Assembly (NCBI GenBank): GCA_028281285.1
Contig: JANQKF010000013.1
Span: 186,001-250,000, forward strand
DNA from: Cyclobacteriaceae bacterium
GTDB lineage: Bacteria; Bacteroidota; Bacteroidia; Cytophagales; Cyclobacteriaceae
DNA: 64,000 nucleotides
Direction of reading: 5' to 3'
A program made the position numbers and the translations under genes. The notes beneath the pieces are model-generated. The model made no database searches. It was not told where the DNA came from and saw only the letters and a program-made list of their open reading frames with translations. Of this stretch, positions 35,104 to 44,543 are shown one piece after another. Every line of letters starts with the position of its first letter. Position 1 is the stretch's first letter.

Positions 35104-35775
35104 TCAATGAGCGAGATAGTGAAAAACTGCGATGAAGATATAAAGAGCCGGAACAGCTACCGAGTATAGCTTTCCAAGCTTGACAATAGCAGGTGTGTAT
35201 TTGCTATGTCTTGCTCCAATGGATTGAAATGCCGATTGAAAACCATGAAGCAAGTGCAAAGCCAGAAATACAAATGAGAGACAGTATACTGCTACGCGAA
35301 TTGGATTTTCAAACATATGAACCACCTCTTCATAATAGCGATTCGGATCTGAAGGATTTACCTCAACGTACTTGTAAACCATTTCCGGAATCCAGAAATC
35401 GGCAAAGTGGAAAGCCAGGAAAAATAGAATAAACAACCCACTCCAAAGCATATTTCTCGACATCCATGAGGAATTGGCACTCCCATCATTTTTAGCATAG
35501 CGAACAGCCCTGGCACTCTTATTCTTGATTTCAAGAATAAACCCCATCATAAAGTGAAACACTACTCCAAAAATCAATACAGGTTGCAGGGCGAACTGTA
35601 CGACCGGATTAGTACCCATAAAATGAGACAAACTATTAAAAGTCTTCTCACTGATCACAGATGTGAAATTTATGGCCAAATGTTGCAAGAGGAAAATCAA
35701 GAGAAACAGGGCCGATAGCGCCATTGCAAACTTTCGTCCGATGGAGCTGCTAAAGGTTCTTTTAAACCAACTCAT
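35104..35775 (-). CDS. sdhC: Succinate dehydrogenase cytochrome b subunit (type B)
   Basis: A 223-residue single membrane anchor, with no SdhD. It has about five transmembrane helices, and the haem-ligand histidines of the type B family ([46 protein letters not shown]). It binds two b haems and menaquinone and holds SdhAB at the inner membrane. It is the first gene of sdhCAB, with a good promoter at 35806-35837. Confidence 0.93.
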   Translation of the reverse strand: MSWFKRTFSSSIGRKFAMALSALFLLIFLLQHLAINFTSVISEKTFNSLSHFMGTNPVVQFALQPVLIFGVVFHFMMGFILEIKNKSARAVRYAKNDGSANSSWMSRNMLWSGLFILFFLAFHFADFWIPEMVYKYVEVNPSDPNRYYEEVVHMFENPIRVAVYCLSFVFLALHLLHGFQSAFQSIGARHSKYTPAIVKLGKLYSVAVPALYIFIAVFHYLAH

Positions 35776-35805
35776 TTATCTAGTGGAGATTTAATTTAAG
35801 GTTGC

Positions 35806-35837
35806 CAAAGTTACATGCCGATTAGTTAGCAATCAAA
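35806..35837 (-). promoter_or_regulatory. sdhCAB promoter
   Basis: On the minus strand TTTG (35837-35834), 20 bp, then TAACTTTG (35813-35806) match the Bacteroidota consensus almost exactly. The -7 element is about 30 bp upstream of the sdhC ATG at 35775. Confidence 0.7.
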
Positions 35838-35979
35838 TGCCTTTGCTATTTGAAAGTATTCTAAAGTACAATGTTGATTATAAAGCACTTTGTTCGGCAA
35901 TTATGTTTAAAAAAAGATAGGAGAATTATAAGCTCAGGAGACATTAGGTCGTTGTTATTCAACAACCTCGAACTTGCTC

Positions 35980-38799
35980 ATGACTCGACTATTAAGGAAG
36001 ACTTGGGGCATTTATGTCCTTTTTCTACTTACTGCATCGACTTCAGTCTATGCCACCCATATTCGTGCTGGTGATATTACCGCTGAGCGCATTTCACAAA
36101 CGAGTTACACCTATCGATTCACATTCAGCATCTTCACAGATATTCGTGCTCCAGCCCAAGTTGGACATCTTACGGTAATAAAATTTGGCGATTCGAGAAT
36201 AATTGATGCCTTAGCAAATGGTGGCAGGGATTGGCTGATGAGACAGGCAGACTCCTGGGTAGAAGAGCAGTTAGACAATGATGTCGGCAAAGTCACGATA
36301 ACCTTCACTCACACCTTCGAATCCGCTGGCACCTTTGAGGTAAGTTATTTCGAAAAATTCAGAAATAACGGGATTCTAAATATCAACGGAGGAGCGTCTG
36401 ATCAGACTGCATTTTTTATAAGAACTACCCTCCGAATTGATCCATTTTATTTCAACAACACTCCGGTTTTGTCTATTGACCCAATCGATCGTGGTTGTAT
36501 TGGAAAGACTTTCATTCATAATCCTGGGGCTTATGACATTGACGGTGACAGTTTGGCTTTCAAGATCGTTGTGCCAATGGAACGGGATGAAACAGATGTA
36601 GCGAGCTACGTTCCACTAGATCATAGCTCGATAGCAACTACCCGCGAGGATGGCGGAAGTCCGGCACTCTTTCAAATGGATCAGGAAACAGGTACGTTCA
36701 TTTGGGATGCACCACTCAGGGCAGGTGAGCACAATGCTGCTTTTATCGTGGAGGAATGGCGTTACTCGGAATTGGAAAACCGCTGGATTCAACTTGGGTT
36801 TGTCACTCGTGACATGCAAATTCTAGTCGAAGATTGTGATAATGAAAGACCGATTTTGACCGTTCCTGAGGGTTTATGTGTGGAAGCTGGCACCACAATA
36901 GAGGAAATAATTCAAGGAATTGACCCAGATAATGATGATGTATTAATTGAAGCGTTCGGAGCCCCATTCGACCTTAATATCTCCCCTGCTCGATTAGACC
37001 CCTCTTCCGCTTTTCAAAGTCAACCGGCTACTGTCAATTTTGAATGGAATACAGACATCGCACATGTTCGGGAGGAACCCTATGAAGTTATCTTTAAAAT
37101 CACAGATGACCCTTCGATTACCTCCGGACCCTCATTGGTAGACTTTCGCACCTGGAAAATAAAAGTCGTTGCTCCTGCCCCAGAAGGACTTAATGCGGCA
37201 GCATTAAATAGGCAAGCAATCCAGCTAGTTTGGGACGAATATGTCGGGAAGGACTATGCACCAACAATGAAAGTCTATAGAAGAGTAGACAGTTTCGATT
37301 TTTCAGCTGAAGACTGTCTCACCGGAATTCCGGCAAATTCCGGGTATGAAAGAATTGCGGAACTGGCTATTGATCACCTCAGTTTTGTGGATGATCAAGG
37401 GATACAGCCTGGTGTGAAATACTGTTATCGACTAGTCGCGCAATTTCCCGAACCGGCTGGAGGTGAAAGCTATGCTTCTACTGAGGTTTGTGTAATCATA
37501 CCGGTCTATGCTCCGGCAATAACTAATGTGAGTGTAACCAACACCGCTGTAAACAACGGAAACATAGCAGTAAAATGGACTCCTCCAATCGATATTGACC
37601 CCATCCTTTTCCCTCCCCCCTATACTTATGAAGTCGTGAGGTTCACAGGGCAATCCGGGAACAACAATGCCACAATTATTGGTACTACAACGGACACGTC
37701 TTTTTTCGATTCGGGGCTTAATACACAAGACCTCTCCTACCATTATAAAATCAATGTGTACAAGGACCAATCATTCATTGACGCTTCGGCAAACGCCTCT
37801 TCCGTGCGTTTGGACGGATTAGGGCTTACCCAGTCTATTGAGCTTGACTGGCAGGCATCGATCCCTTGGTCGAACCGAGTCGATAACTTTCCTTATCATT
37901 ATATCTACAGGGATCGCACGGATATAAATTCAGAAGATGAGATTTTGGTCCTTATTGATAGTGTAAAAACCACAGCGACAGGTTTCAACTATACTGACAG
38001 TGGACAGTTCAACGGAATATCACTTCTTGATGATCGAGCCTATTGTTACTTCATTACAACCAATGGAAGTTACGGGAATCCAGCGATTGATAGCCCTTTG
38101 ATCAATGATTCACAAAAGTTATGTATACAACCCAATGATAGCATACCTCCCAGGGCACCGATCATCAACCCTGCACCGCAAACTGATTGTTCTATTTACC
38201 AGGAAGTACCCTGTGGTTTTTCAGATTATGCAAACCAGATATCATGGAATATAGATAATGCTGAGGTCGATATCTCACATTACAACATTTATTATTCGCA
38301 ATCCGGTGAGGAAGACGATTACATTTTTGTGGGCAGCACTTCAGACAGTCAATTCACGCATTCTGGTTTGTCATCTCTAAAAGGGTGCTACCAAGTGTCT
38401 GGTGTAGATAGGTCTGGAAACGAAAGTGAGAGGAGTCAGTCCGTCTGCTTCGACAATTGCCCCAACTATGTTTTACCAAATGCTTTTACTCCCAATGGTG
38501 ACGGTATCAACGATACATTTTCAGCTTTTGATCAACCTAATGGTCAATGCCCCAGATTTGTAGAAAAGGTAGAAGTCTTAATTTTTAGTCGATGGGGTGG
38601 CAAGCCGGTATTCACCTATACGACTGAAGACAAAGTGGAACCTGATTTTTTTATCAATTGGGATGGGAAGGACCAGGCTGGCAACGACTTGCCATCGGGA
38701 ACGTACTATTATCATGTCAAAGTAACATTTGATGTATTTGATCCTCTTCAGAGGACACGAGAATTCAAAAACTGGGTCAAAATTATTCGTCAGGAGTAG
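35980..38799 (+). CDS. Giant surface protein with gliding-motility/type IX secretion C-terminal (CHU_C) domain, copy 1
   Basis: A 939-residue protein from the ATG at 35980. It has a signal peptide ending STSVYA, then a conserved N-terminal domain (THIRAGDITAERISQTSYTYRFT), and several FN3-like or Ig-like modules. The C-terminal CHU_C domain (about 830-939) has LPNAFTPNGDGINDTFSAFD, WDGKDQAGNDLPSGTYYYHV and FKNWVKIIRQE. CHU_C tails mark cargo of the type IX secretion system, usually for cell-surface attachment. About half the residues match copy 2. It is probably an adhesin or carbohydrate-binding surface protein. The frame opens at a TTG at 35974, but the ATG is preferred. Confidence 0.88.
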   Translation: MTRLLRKTWGIYVLFLLTASTSVYATHIRAGDITAERISQTSYTYRFTFSIFTDIRAPAQVGHLTVIKFGDSRIIDALANGGRDWLMRQADSWVEEQLDNDVGKVTITFTHTFESAGTFEVSYFEKFRNNGILNINGGASDQTAFFIRTTLRIDPFYFNNTPVLSIDPIDRGCIGKTFIHNPGAYDIDGDSLAFKIVVPMERDETDVASYVPLDHSSIATTREDGGSPALFQMDQETGTFIWDAPLRAGEHNAAFIVEEWRYSELENRWIQLGFVTRDMQILVEDCDNERPILTVPEGLCVEAGTTIEEIIQGIDPDNDDVLIEAFGAPFDLNISPARLDPSSAFQSQPATVNFEWNTDIAHVREEPYEVIFKITDDPSITSGPSLVDFRTWKIKVVAPAPEGLNAAALNRQAIQLVWDEYVGKDYAPTMKVYRRVDSFDFSAEDCLTGIPANSGYERIAELAIDHLSFVDDQGIQPGVKYCYRLVAQFPEPAGGESYASTEVCVIIPVYAPAITNVSVTNTAVNNGNIAVKWTPPIDIDPILFPPPYTYEVVRFTGQSGNNNATIIGTTTDTSFFDSGLNTQDLSYHYKINVYKDQSFIDASANASSVRLDGLGLTQSIELDWQASIPWSNRVDNFPYHYIYRDRTDINSEDEILVLIDSVKTTATGFNYTDSGQFNGISLLDDRAYCYFITTNGSYGNPAIDSPLINDSQKLCIQPNDSIPPRAPIINPAPQTDCSIYQEVPCGFSDYANQISWNIDNAEVDISHYNIYYSQSGEEDDYIFVGSTSDSQFTHSGLSSLKGCYQVSGVDRSGNESERSQSVCFDNCPNYVLPNAFTPNGDGINDTFSAFDQPNGQCPRFVEKVEVLIFSRWGGKPVFTYTTEDKVEPDFFINWDGKDQAGNDLPSGTYYYHVKVTFDVFDPLQRTREFKNWVKIIRQE

Positions 38800-38954
38800 T
38801 GTTTCTTTCTAAAATTCCACCATGAATTAGGTGAGAGGCTATTCTTAAGTGTACTTTAGTTGAACATGTTTCTTAACAGACAGTTGTTCAATTAAATTTG
38901 TTATACAGTAAATAATTTTCGCTTATTGCGTTAAGTAGATTAAACAGGGTTTTG

Positions 38955-41822
38955 ATGCAGCTCAGAAGGAAGGTTGGTTTTGTCCTCTTGTTCTTGTTAA
39001 TGATAGGTGTGGAAGCATGGGCTACTCACATTCGGGCGGGGGAAATTACAGCAGTTAGAATATCTCAAACTAGTTTTCGTTACCGCTTCACTATTGTTAT
39101 TTATACTGATACACAATCTCCTATTCAAGCAGGAGACGGGGGTATAATTGACTTTGGACAAGGGACGGTATTTGATGGAACTCAAACCAGTGATCCCAGG
39201 GCATTCCTAATCAGTAAAGAGGAGGACAATTTCTTCGAAGAGGAGTTGATTGGTAACCAAGTCAGAAGGACCATTATGGAGTATGTGGTTACTTTTGATG
39301 CACCGGGGGTTTATTGTATAAGCTATACTGAACAAAACCGAAATGAAAATATTCTGAATGTAAATGGAGGAAGTTCTGATCAGATTCCGTTCCACATTGA
39401 GACCGTATTGCGAATTGATCCGGCATTAAGTAACAATACACCTATTCTTACTTCTCCACCAATTGATCGCGCATGTATAGGTTCGAGATTTTTGCATAAT
39501 CCTGCTGCTTTTGATCAAGATGGAGACAGCCTTGCATATCGACTCGCAGTTCCATTGCAGGAAAGAGATCAGGCTGTTAACAATTATGTAGACCTTGACG
39601 ACCCATCAATAACCACTACGCGCCAAGATGGAGGCTCGCCTGCCCTTTTCACAATTGACGCTGTAACGGGCGATTTTGTATGGGACGCTCCGGCAGTGGC
39701 GGGTGAATACAATGCCGCCTTTATTGTTGAAGAATGGCGTTTTTCCCAGCTTTTGGATCGATGGATATTGCTCGGTTATGTCACCAGGGACATGCAAATA
39801 GTGGTGGAGGATTGTGATAACGAACCACCGGTTCTGGTTATTCCAGATGACATATGTGTCGAAGCCGGAACGACCATAGAACAGCAAATTGTAGGAACAG
39901 ACCCAGATGGAAATCGTGTGAAATTAGAAGCATTTGGTGGAGTTTTTGAATTAAATATCTCACCGGCTTCTCTGACTCCTGATCCTACTTTCAGAAACCA
40001 ACCTACCATTTCCTTATTCGAATGGACAACAGACATCTCACATGTTAGAGAAAGACCTTACGAGGTAACATTTAAGCTATCGGACCAACCCTTTGATCCG
40101 GATGCCCCTTCACTCACCGATTTTCAAACATGGCAAATACAAGTAGTAGCACCAGCGCCAACAGGTCTCAATTCGGCAATAGCTACCGGGCGCTCGATTC
40201 AGCTCGTTTGGGACGACTATATAGGCAAAGATTTTTCTCCGGTTATGCAGATTTGGAGAAGGGAAGAAACTTTTGATTTTACTGCTGAAGAATGCGTAAC
40301 AGGTATTCCTGCTAATTCGGGGTATGAACTTATCGATGTTGTGCCAATTAATCAACTGAGTTATGTCGATGAAAATAACGTGCGGCCAGGAGTAAACTAT
40401 TGTTATCGAATAGTGGCTAAGTTTCCATTACCCAGAGGCGGTGAAAGCTATGCCTCATTGGAAACATGTACCCTTATCCCAATAGACGTTCCTGCCATAA
40501 CTAACGTCTCTGTAACAAATACCGACACAGACAATGGTGAAATAGAGGTGAAGTGGACTCCTCCATTAGAAATCGATGAAACCCTTTTCCCTCCTCCCTT
40601 CAGATATGAACTCGTACGGTTTACAGGCCTCAATGGAGAATCAAATAGGGTTTTGGTTACATCTACCACAGATTTGAGCTTTGTTGATACCAACCTGAAT
40701 ACTGAAGCTAACCCATACCATTATAGAATAAGGTTCTATGATTCTGGTGATAACCTTATTGACAGCTCGGCCGTGGCTTCTTCTGTGAGAACCGAGGCTC
40801 TGGGTTTGTTGGCCTCGGTAGAACTCGAATGGGATGCGGATGTACCTTGGTCAAATCGTGTTCAGGATTTCCCATTCCATGAGATATATCGTAATCGAAC
40901 GGATGTCGATGCAAATGACGAAAATAATTTTGTTCTTATTGACCAGGTCGATGTTACTCAGAACCCGTTCATCTACTTGGATGAAGGTCAGTTCAATGGT
41001 GTGCCTCTAAAAGATGATCGTGAATACTGCTATTTTGTGAAAGTGAGCGGGAGTTATGGCAATCCACTTATTGATGAACCGCTAATCAACGATTCGCAAA
41101 TAATCTGTGTAAGACCGAATGATAATATTCCTCCTGATGAACCGGATATTGATATTGGCAATCCGGTGGATACCACGGTGGTCAACGGAGTTCCATTACC
41201 AATATTAGAGAACCCAAATTGTGGTTCAGCCTTAAATGTTCCTTGCAACTTCGCTGACTTCTCAAACACCTTTACCTGGACTGTAGACAATGCAGACGGA
41301 GATATTGCTTTCTATAATATTTACTACTCTCCAACCGGAGAAGACAACAGTTTTGAGTTAGTAGGCACAGCCAGAGAAACCACTTTCATTCATAACGGAT
41401 TGAGTTCTTATAAGGGATGTTATCGAGTCAGTTCTGTTGATCGATCTAATAATGAAAGCGAATTGAGTGATGCAATTTGTTTCGACAACTGTCCTAACTA
41501 CGAACTTCCAAACGCGTTTAGCCCGAATGGAGATGGTGTCAATGATACCTTTACCGCTTTCGATCGACCGAACACGCAATGCCCGCGTTTTGTGCAAAAC
41601 GTAGAATTCCACGTTTTCAACCGTTGGGGTGGAGCCGAAGTGTTCACATATAGCTCCGGGCAAGCCGAAGGCAACATACTAATCGATTGGAATGGAAGAG
41701 ATAATAACGGCAAAGAACTACCTGCTGGAACCTATTACTACCAAGCTATTGTTACCTTTGATGTATTCGATGAGGATAAAAGAACTCAGGAATTCAAAAA
41801 TTGGGTGAAAATAATACGATAG
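38955..41822 (+). CDS. Giant surface protein with CHU_C domain, copy 2 (tandem paralogue)
   Basis: A 955-residue protein from the ATG at 38955. The signal (MQLRRKVGFVLLFLLMIGVEAWA), the THIRAGEITAVRISQTSFRYRFT domain, the FN3-like modules (for example ITNVSVTNTDTDNGEIEVKWTPPLEID) and the CHU_C tail (LPNAFSPNGDGVNDTFTAFD ... FKNWVKIIR) mirror copy 1 along the whole length. The match is closest at both ends. A segment before the last modules (about 730-760, with DTTVVNGVPLPILENP) is absent from copy 1. It arose by tandem duplication. Its end contains the start of the DCC gene. Confidence 0.88.
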   Translation: MQLRRKVGFVLLFLLMIGVEAWATHIRAGEITAVRISQTSFRYRFTIVIYTDTQSPIQAGDGGIIDFGQGTVFDGTQTSDPRAFLISKEEDNFFEEELIGNQVRRTIMEYVVTFDAPGVYCISYTEQNRNENILNVNGGSSDQIPFHIETVLRIDPALSNNTPILTSPPIDRACIGSRFLHNPAAFDQDGDSLAYRLAVPLQERDQAVNNYVDLDDPSITTTRQDGGSPALFTIDAVTGDFVWDAPAVAGEYNAAFIVEEWRFSQLLDRWILLGYVTRDMQIVVEDCDNEPPVLVIPDDICVEAGTTIEQQIVGTDPDGNRVKLEAFGGVFELNISPASLTPDPTFRNQPTISLFEWTTDISHVRERPYEVTFKLSDQPFDPDAPSLTDFQTWQIQVVAPAPTGLNSAIATGRSIQLVWDDYIGKDFSPVMQIWRREETFDFTAEECVTGIPANSGYELIDVVPINQLSYVDENNVRPGVNYCYRIVAKFPLPRGGESYASLETCTLIPIDVPAITNVSVTNTDTDNGEIEVKWTPPLEIDETLFPPPFRYELVRFTGLNGESNRVLVTSTTDLSFVDTNLNTEANPYHYRIRFYDSGDNLIDSSAVASSVRTEALGLLASVELEWDADVPWSNRVQDFPFHEIYRNRTDVDANDENNFVLIDQVDVTQNPFIYLDEGQFNGVPLKDDREYCYFVKVSGSYGNPLIDEPLINDSQIICVRPNDNIPPDEPDIDIGNPVDTTVVNGVPLPILENPNCGSALNVPCNFADFSNTFTWTVDNADGDIAFYNIYYSPTGEDNSFELVGTARETTFIHNGLSSYKGCYRVSSVDRSNNESELSDAICFDNCPNYELPNAFSPNGDGVNDTFTAFDRPNTQCPRFVQNVEFHVFNRWGGAEVFTYSSGQAEGNILIDWNGRDNNGKELPAGTYYYQAIVTFDVFDEDKRTQEFKNWVKIIR

Positions 41823-42223
41823 TAGATCAAGATGTCCTTCTCTTTGATGGAGTGTGCAACCTATGCAATAACTCCGTCAATTTTGTGATTGATCATGACC
41901 CAAAAGGCAAATTTAAATTTGCTGCGTTACAATCTGATTTTGGGAAAGAAAAACTCAGTGAGCTCGGTTTGAATACTGAAGATTTTGACAGCATCGTACT
42001 CCTTTCAAAGGGTAAAGTATATCGAAAAAGTTCAGCGGCATTGAGAGTAGCGAGAAGGTTGACGGGTTTATGGCCTATGCTTTACGGATTCTATATTATA
42101 CCTTATTTCATACGCGATTTGATCTATGATCTAGTGGCCAAAAACAGATATAAAATCTGGGGTAGACGCGATCAATGTCGGATTCCTACCCCTGAATTAA
42201 AGCAGCGATTTATAGAAGGTTAA
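41801..42223 (+). CDS. Thiol-disulfide oxidoreductase DCC family protein (DUF393)
   Basis: A 140-residue protein with the DCC motif DGVCNLC (LFDGVCNLCNNSVNF near residues 14-28), the thioredoxin-like active site of this family. It continues with GKFKFAALQSDFGKEKL, and later a segment with GFYIIPYFIRDLIYDLVAKNRYKIWGRR. No in-frame ATG is available: a stop lies at 41777 and the only sensible start is the TTG at 41801, inside the 3' end of the CHU_C gene (22-nt overlap). It probably depends on the upstream gene for translation. A role as redox partner is suggested, no more. Confidence 0.8.
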   Translation: MGENNTIVDQDVLLFDGVCNLCNNSVNFVIDHDPKGKFKFAALQSDFGKEKLSELGLNTEDFDSIVLLSKGKVYRKSSAALRVARRLTGLWPMLYGFYIIPYFIRDLIYDLVAKNRYKIWGRRDQCRIPTPELKQRFIEG

Positions 42224-42235
42224 GCTGATAAGCTT

Positions 42236-42243
42236 TACTTTTG
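42236..42243 (+). promoter_or_regulatory. -7 element of fabD
   Basis: TACTTTTG at 42236-42243 matches TAnnTTTG perfectly, 23 bp before the fabD ATG. A clear -33 TTTG is not visible at 17-20 bp upstream. Confidence 0.4.
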
Positions 42244-42265
42244 CGGCTATCTTAATTGTAATTCA

Positions 42266-43138
42266 ATGAAAGCATACGTTTTCCCCGGCCAGGGTGCACA
42301 ATTTCCAGGAATGGCAAAGGATCTTTATGAAGGCTCAGAAAAGGCCAAAGAACTTCTGGAACAAGCCAATGATATTTTGGGATTCCGAATCACTGACACG
42401 ATGTTTGAAGGAAGTGCTGAGGAGCTTAAACAAACTAAAGTAACTCAACCAGCAATTTTTCTACATTCTGTGGTGTTGGCTGCTGTATCAGACTTTACTC
42501 CGGATATGGTAGCGGGTCACTCTTTAGGAGAGTTCTCGGCCTTGGTAGCTAATGGAGTTCTTTCATTCGAAGACGGACTAAGGCTCGTTTCTCAAAGAGC
42601 CCAGGCAATGCAAAAAGCTTGTGAAGTTAATCCTTCTACCATGGCCGCAATCCTCGGTCTTGATGATGATGTAGTTGAGAATATTTGCTCTGGAATCGAT
42701 GAAGTGGTTGTGGCCGCCAATTATAATTGCCCAGGTCAGTTGGTCATCTCCGGTTCTCACAAGGGTATTGAAATTGCCTGTGAGCAAGCCAAAGAAGCTG
42801 GAGCCCGTAGAGCACTTCCGCTACCAGTCGGAGGAGCTTTCCATTCTCCATTGATGGAACCGGCCAGGGTACAGTTAGAAGCGGCTATTGATACGACTAA
42901 CTTCAACCAAGGCTCTTGTCCTGTTTATCAGAATGTTACGGCCAAGGCAGAAACCGACATTGCTCAAATCAAAGAGAATCTAAAAATCCAATTAACTGCT
43001 CCTGTGAGATGGACCCAATCGGTACAAAGCATGGTGGCTGATGGAGCGACCGACTTTATCGAGTGTGGGCCTGGTAAAGTACTCCAGGGACTCGTCAAAA
43101 AGATTCATAGAGAAGCTGAAGTCTCGAGCGTAGCTTAG
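42266..43138 (+). CDS. fabD: Malonyl-CoA:ACP transacylase
   Basis: A 290-residue enzyme that moves malonyl from CoA to ACP for fatty-acid synthesis. It starts MKAYVFPGQGAQFPGMAKDLY. The nucleophile Ser is in GHSLGEFSAL (about 80-89), the Arg is in SQRAQAMQ, and the catalytic His is in GGAFHSPLM (about 190-198). The protein ends with FIECGPGKVLQGLVKKI. The gene stands alone, followed by an intrinsic terminator. No neighbouring fatty-acid genes are in the window. Confidence 0.96.
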   Translation: MKAYVFPGQGAQFPGMAKDLYEGSEKAKELLEQANDILGFRITDTMFEGSAEELKQTKVTQPAIFLHSVVLAAVSDFTPDMVAGHSLGEFSALVANGVLSFEDGLRLVSQRAQAMQKACEVNPSTMAAILGLDDDVVENICSGIDEVVVAANYNCPGQLVISGSHKGIEIACEQAKEAGARRALPLPVGGAFHSPLMEPARVQLEAAIDTTNFNQGSCPVYQNVTAKAETDIAQIKENLKIQLTAPVRWTQSVQSMVADGATDFIECGPGKVLQGLVKKIHREAEVSSVA

Positions 43139-43160
43139 AGATCGGAATTCATAAAGTTTT

Positions 43161-43195
43161 AGAATTCTCTATCTTGGATGGAGAATTCTTTTTTT
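43161..43195 (+). terminator. fabD terminator that runs into the next start codon
   Basis: AGAATTCTC (43161-43169) and GAGAATTCT (43181-43189) form a perfect 9-bp stem with an 11-nt loop, followed by a T-run to 43195. The next gene's ATG begins at 43196. It should end the fabD transcript and could also act as an attenuator for the next gene. Confidence 0.75.
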
Positions 43196-44392
43196 ATGCG
43201 CAAAATTCAAACTCTCTTTTTACTGATCTTCATTATCGGTCTTATGTCATGTGAATCGAGTAATAATCCCCTGAACAAAATTATGGCGAGTGATGCCATT
43301 GAAATAAGTAGGATAAGAGAGAATCTCGATCGACATGAAGTCCAGATTCTATACACTCAAATTGATAGGGATGAAAACGGGAAACCGTTATTTAAAGAGT
43401 ATTCTTATCAGTTAGATGCCAATAACTACTTCTATCCGGCAAGCACCGCTAAAATGCCTGTGGCCATTCTCGCTTTGCAAAGAATCAATGAACTCAAATC
43501 TGAGGGACAGAAAGTAGACAAGCTTGCTCCTTTTTCAATCTTTGAAAAGGACACCGACAAAGTCATTGTCGAAGTTGACTCTACCGAAGAAAACCTGAAT
43601 CCAACTATCGCCCATATGATTAAGAAAATATTCTTAGTCAGCGATAATGATGCCTACAACTATCTGTTTGAATTCTTAGGTAGAGATTACGTAAACCAGG
43701 AACTTCGAAAAAAATCATTGGGGCCCGCTCACCTTAATCATAAATTTCAGGTTGGGGCTGACAACAAAAACATGAACCCAATGTCCTTCAATATGAGTGA
43801 TACATATACCGTAATCGAAGGGACGGTATCCAATGTCGACAAACACTCTTACCCACTCAACAGAATGATCAAAGGTATTGGGTATACCGACAACGAAGGC
43901 AACCTCACAGAAGAGCCTATGGATTTTTCAGAAAAGAACTACTTCTCTATTCAGTCACTCAACCATATTCTCAAAGCAGTAATTTTTCCGGAAGAATTTG
44001 AAGAAGAGTCACGATTCAATCTTACCGATGAAGACTATGACTTTTTGAGGTTTTGGATGAGTCGGACAGCTTTAGAAAGTGAATACCCCAATTACAATGA
44101 CGGAGAACACTACGACAGCTACGTTAAATTCTTCATGTTCGGGGATAATAAAGACCCTATGCCAAAGCATATTCGCATCTATAACAAAGTGGGATATGCC
44201 TATGGCTACCTTACCGATGTGGCCTATATCAAGGACTCAAAAGAAAACGTGGAGTTTATGCTCACGGCCACTGTGCATGTCAATGAAAACCAGATTTACA
44301 ACGATGGGAATTACGAATATGATTCCCTGGGCATCCCCTTTCTGGCAGAGTTGGGCAGACAGGTCTACAACCTTGAGCTCAACCGAAAATAG
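43196..44392 (+). CDS. Lipoprotein serine hydrolase of class A beta-lactamase fold
   Basis: A 398-residue protein from the ATG at 43196. It has a lipoprotein signal (MRKIQTLFLLIFIIGLMSCESS). Catalytic motifs are SxxK in ASTAKMPVAIL (about 86-96), SDN in VSDNDAYNYLFEF and the KxG pair in YNKVGYAYGY. It is more likely an esterase or peptidase-like enzyme than a drug-inactivating lactamase, since the surroundings differ from known lactamases. A longer frame to an ATG at 43178 would place the start inside the terminator loop; 43196 is favoured by the lipoprotein signal. Confidence 0.82.
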   Translation: MRKIQTLFLLIFIIGLMSCESSNNPLNKIMASDAIEISRIRENLDRHEVQILYTQIDRDENGKPLFKEYSYQLDANNYFYPASTAKMPVAILALQRINELKSEGQKVDKLAPFSIFEKDTDKVIVEVDSTEENLNPTIAHMIKKIFLVSDNDAYNYLFEFLGRDYVNQELRKKSLGPAHLNHKFQVGADNKNMNPMSFNMSDTYTVIEGTVSNVDKHSYPLNRMIKGIGYTDNEGNLTEEPMDFSEKNYFSIQSLNHILKAVIFPEEFEEESRFNLTDEDYDFLRFWMSRTALESEYPNYNDGEHYDSYVKFFMFGDNKDPMPKHIRIYNKVGYAYGYLTDVAYIKDSKENVEFMLTATVHVNENQIYNDGNYEYDSLGIPFLAELGRQVYNLELNRK

Positions 44393-44422
44393 GCCATGAT
44401 GGTCTGATATCGAAGTTTTTAA

Positions 44423-44494
44423 ACATTTGTTCTTAATAATAGAAACAAATGTAATTGCTTTTGCGTACTTTCATCCTACAAAATAGAAACAAAT
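44423..44494. promoter_or_regulatory. Operator candidates upstream of the padR gene
   Basis: A perfect inverted repeat, ACATTTGTT (44423-44431) and AACAAATGT (44444-44452), has a 12-bp spacer. AATAGAAACAAAT occurs directly at 44438-44450 and 44482-44494, 44 bp apart (about four helical turns). A second inverted pair, GAAACA and TGTTTC, surrounds the second copy. PadR proteins bind such ATGT/ACAT-bearing repeats near their own promoters. Confidence 0.5.
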
Positions 44495-44543
44495 ATTTTC
44501 TGTTTCGTGCAACCATTCTTGAAATAACAAATACTTTAAAGAT

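Noticed and set aside
35980-41822. Tandem surface genes as repeats of a mobile element
   Set aside because: They are paralogous coding genes with no transposase, terminal inverted repeats or target duplications visible.
43178-43195. Serine hydrolase start at ATG 43178
   Set aside because: This ATG lies at the loop edge of the fabD terminator hairpin and would put six residues ahead of a good lipoprotein signal.
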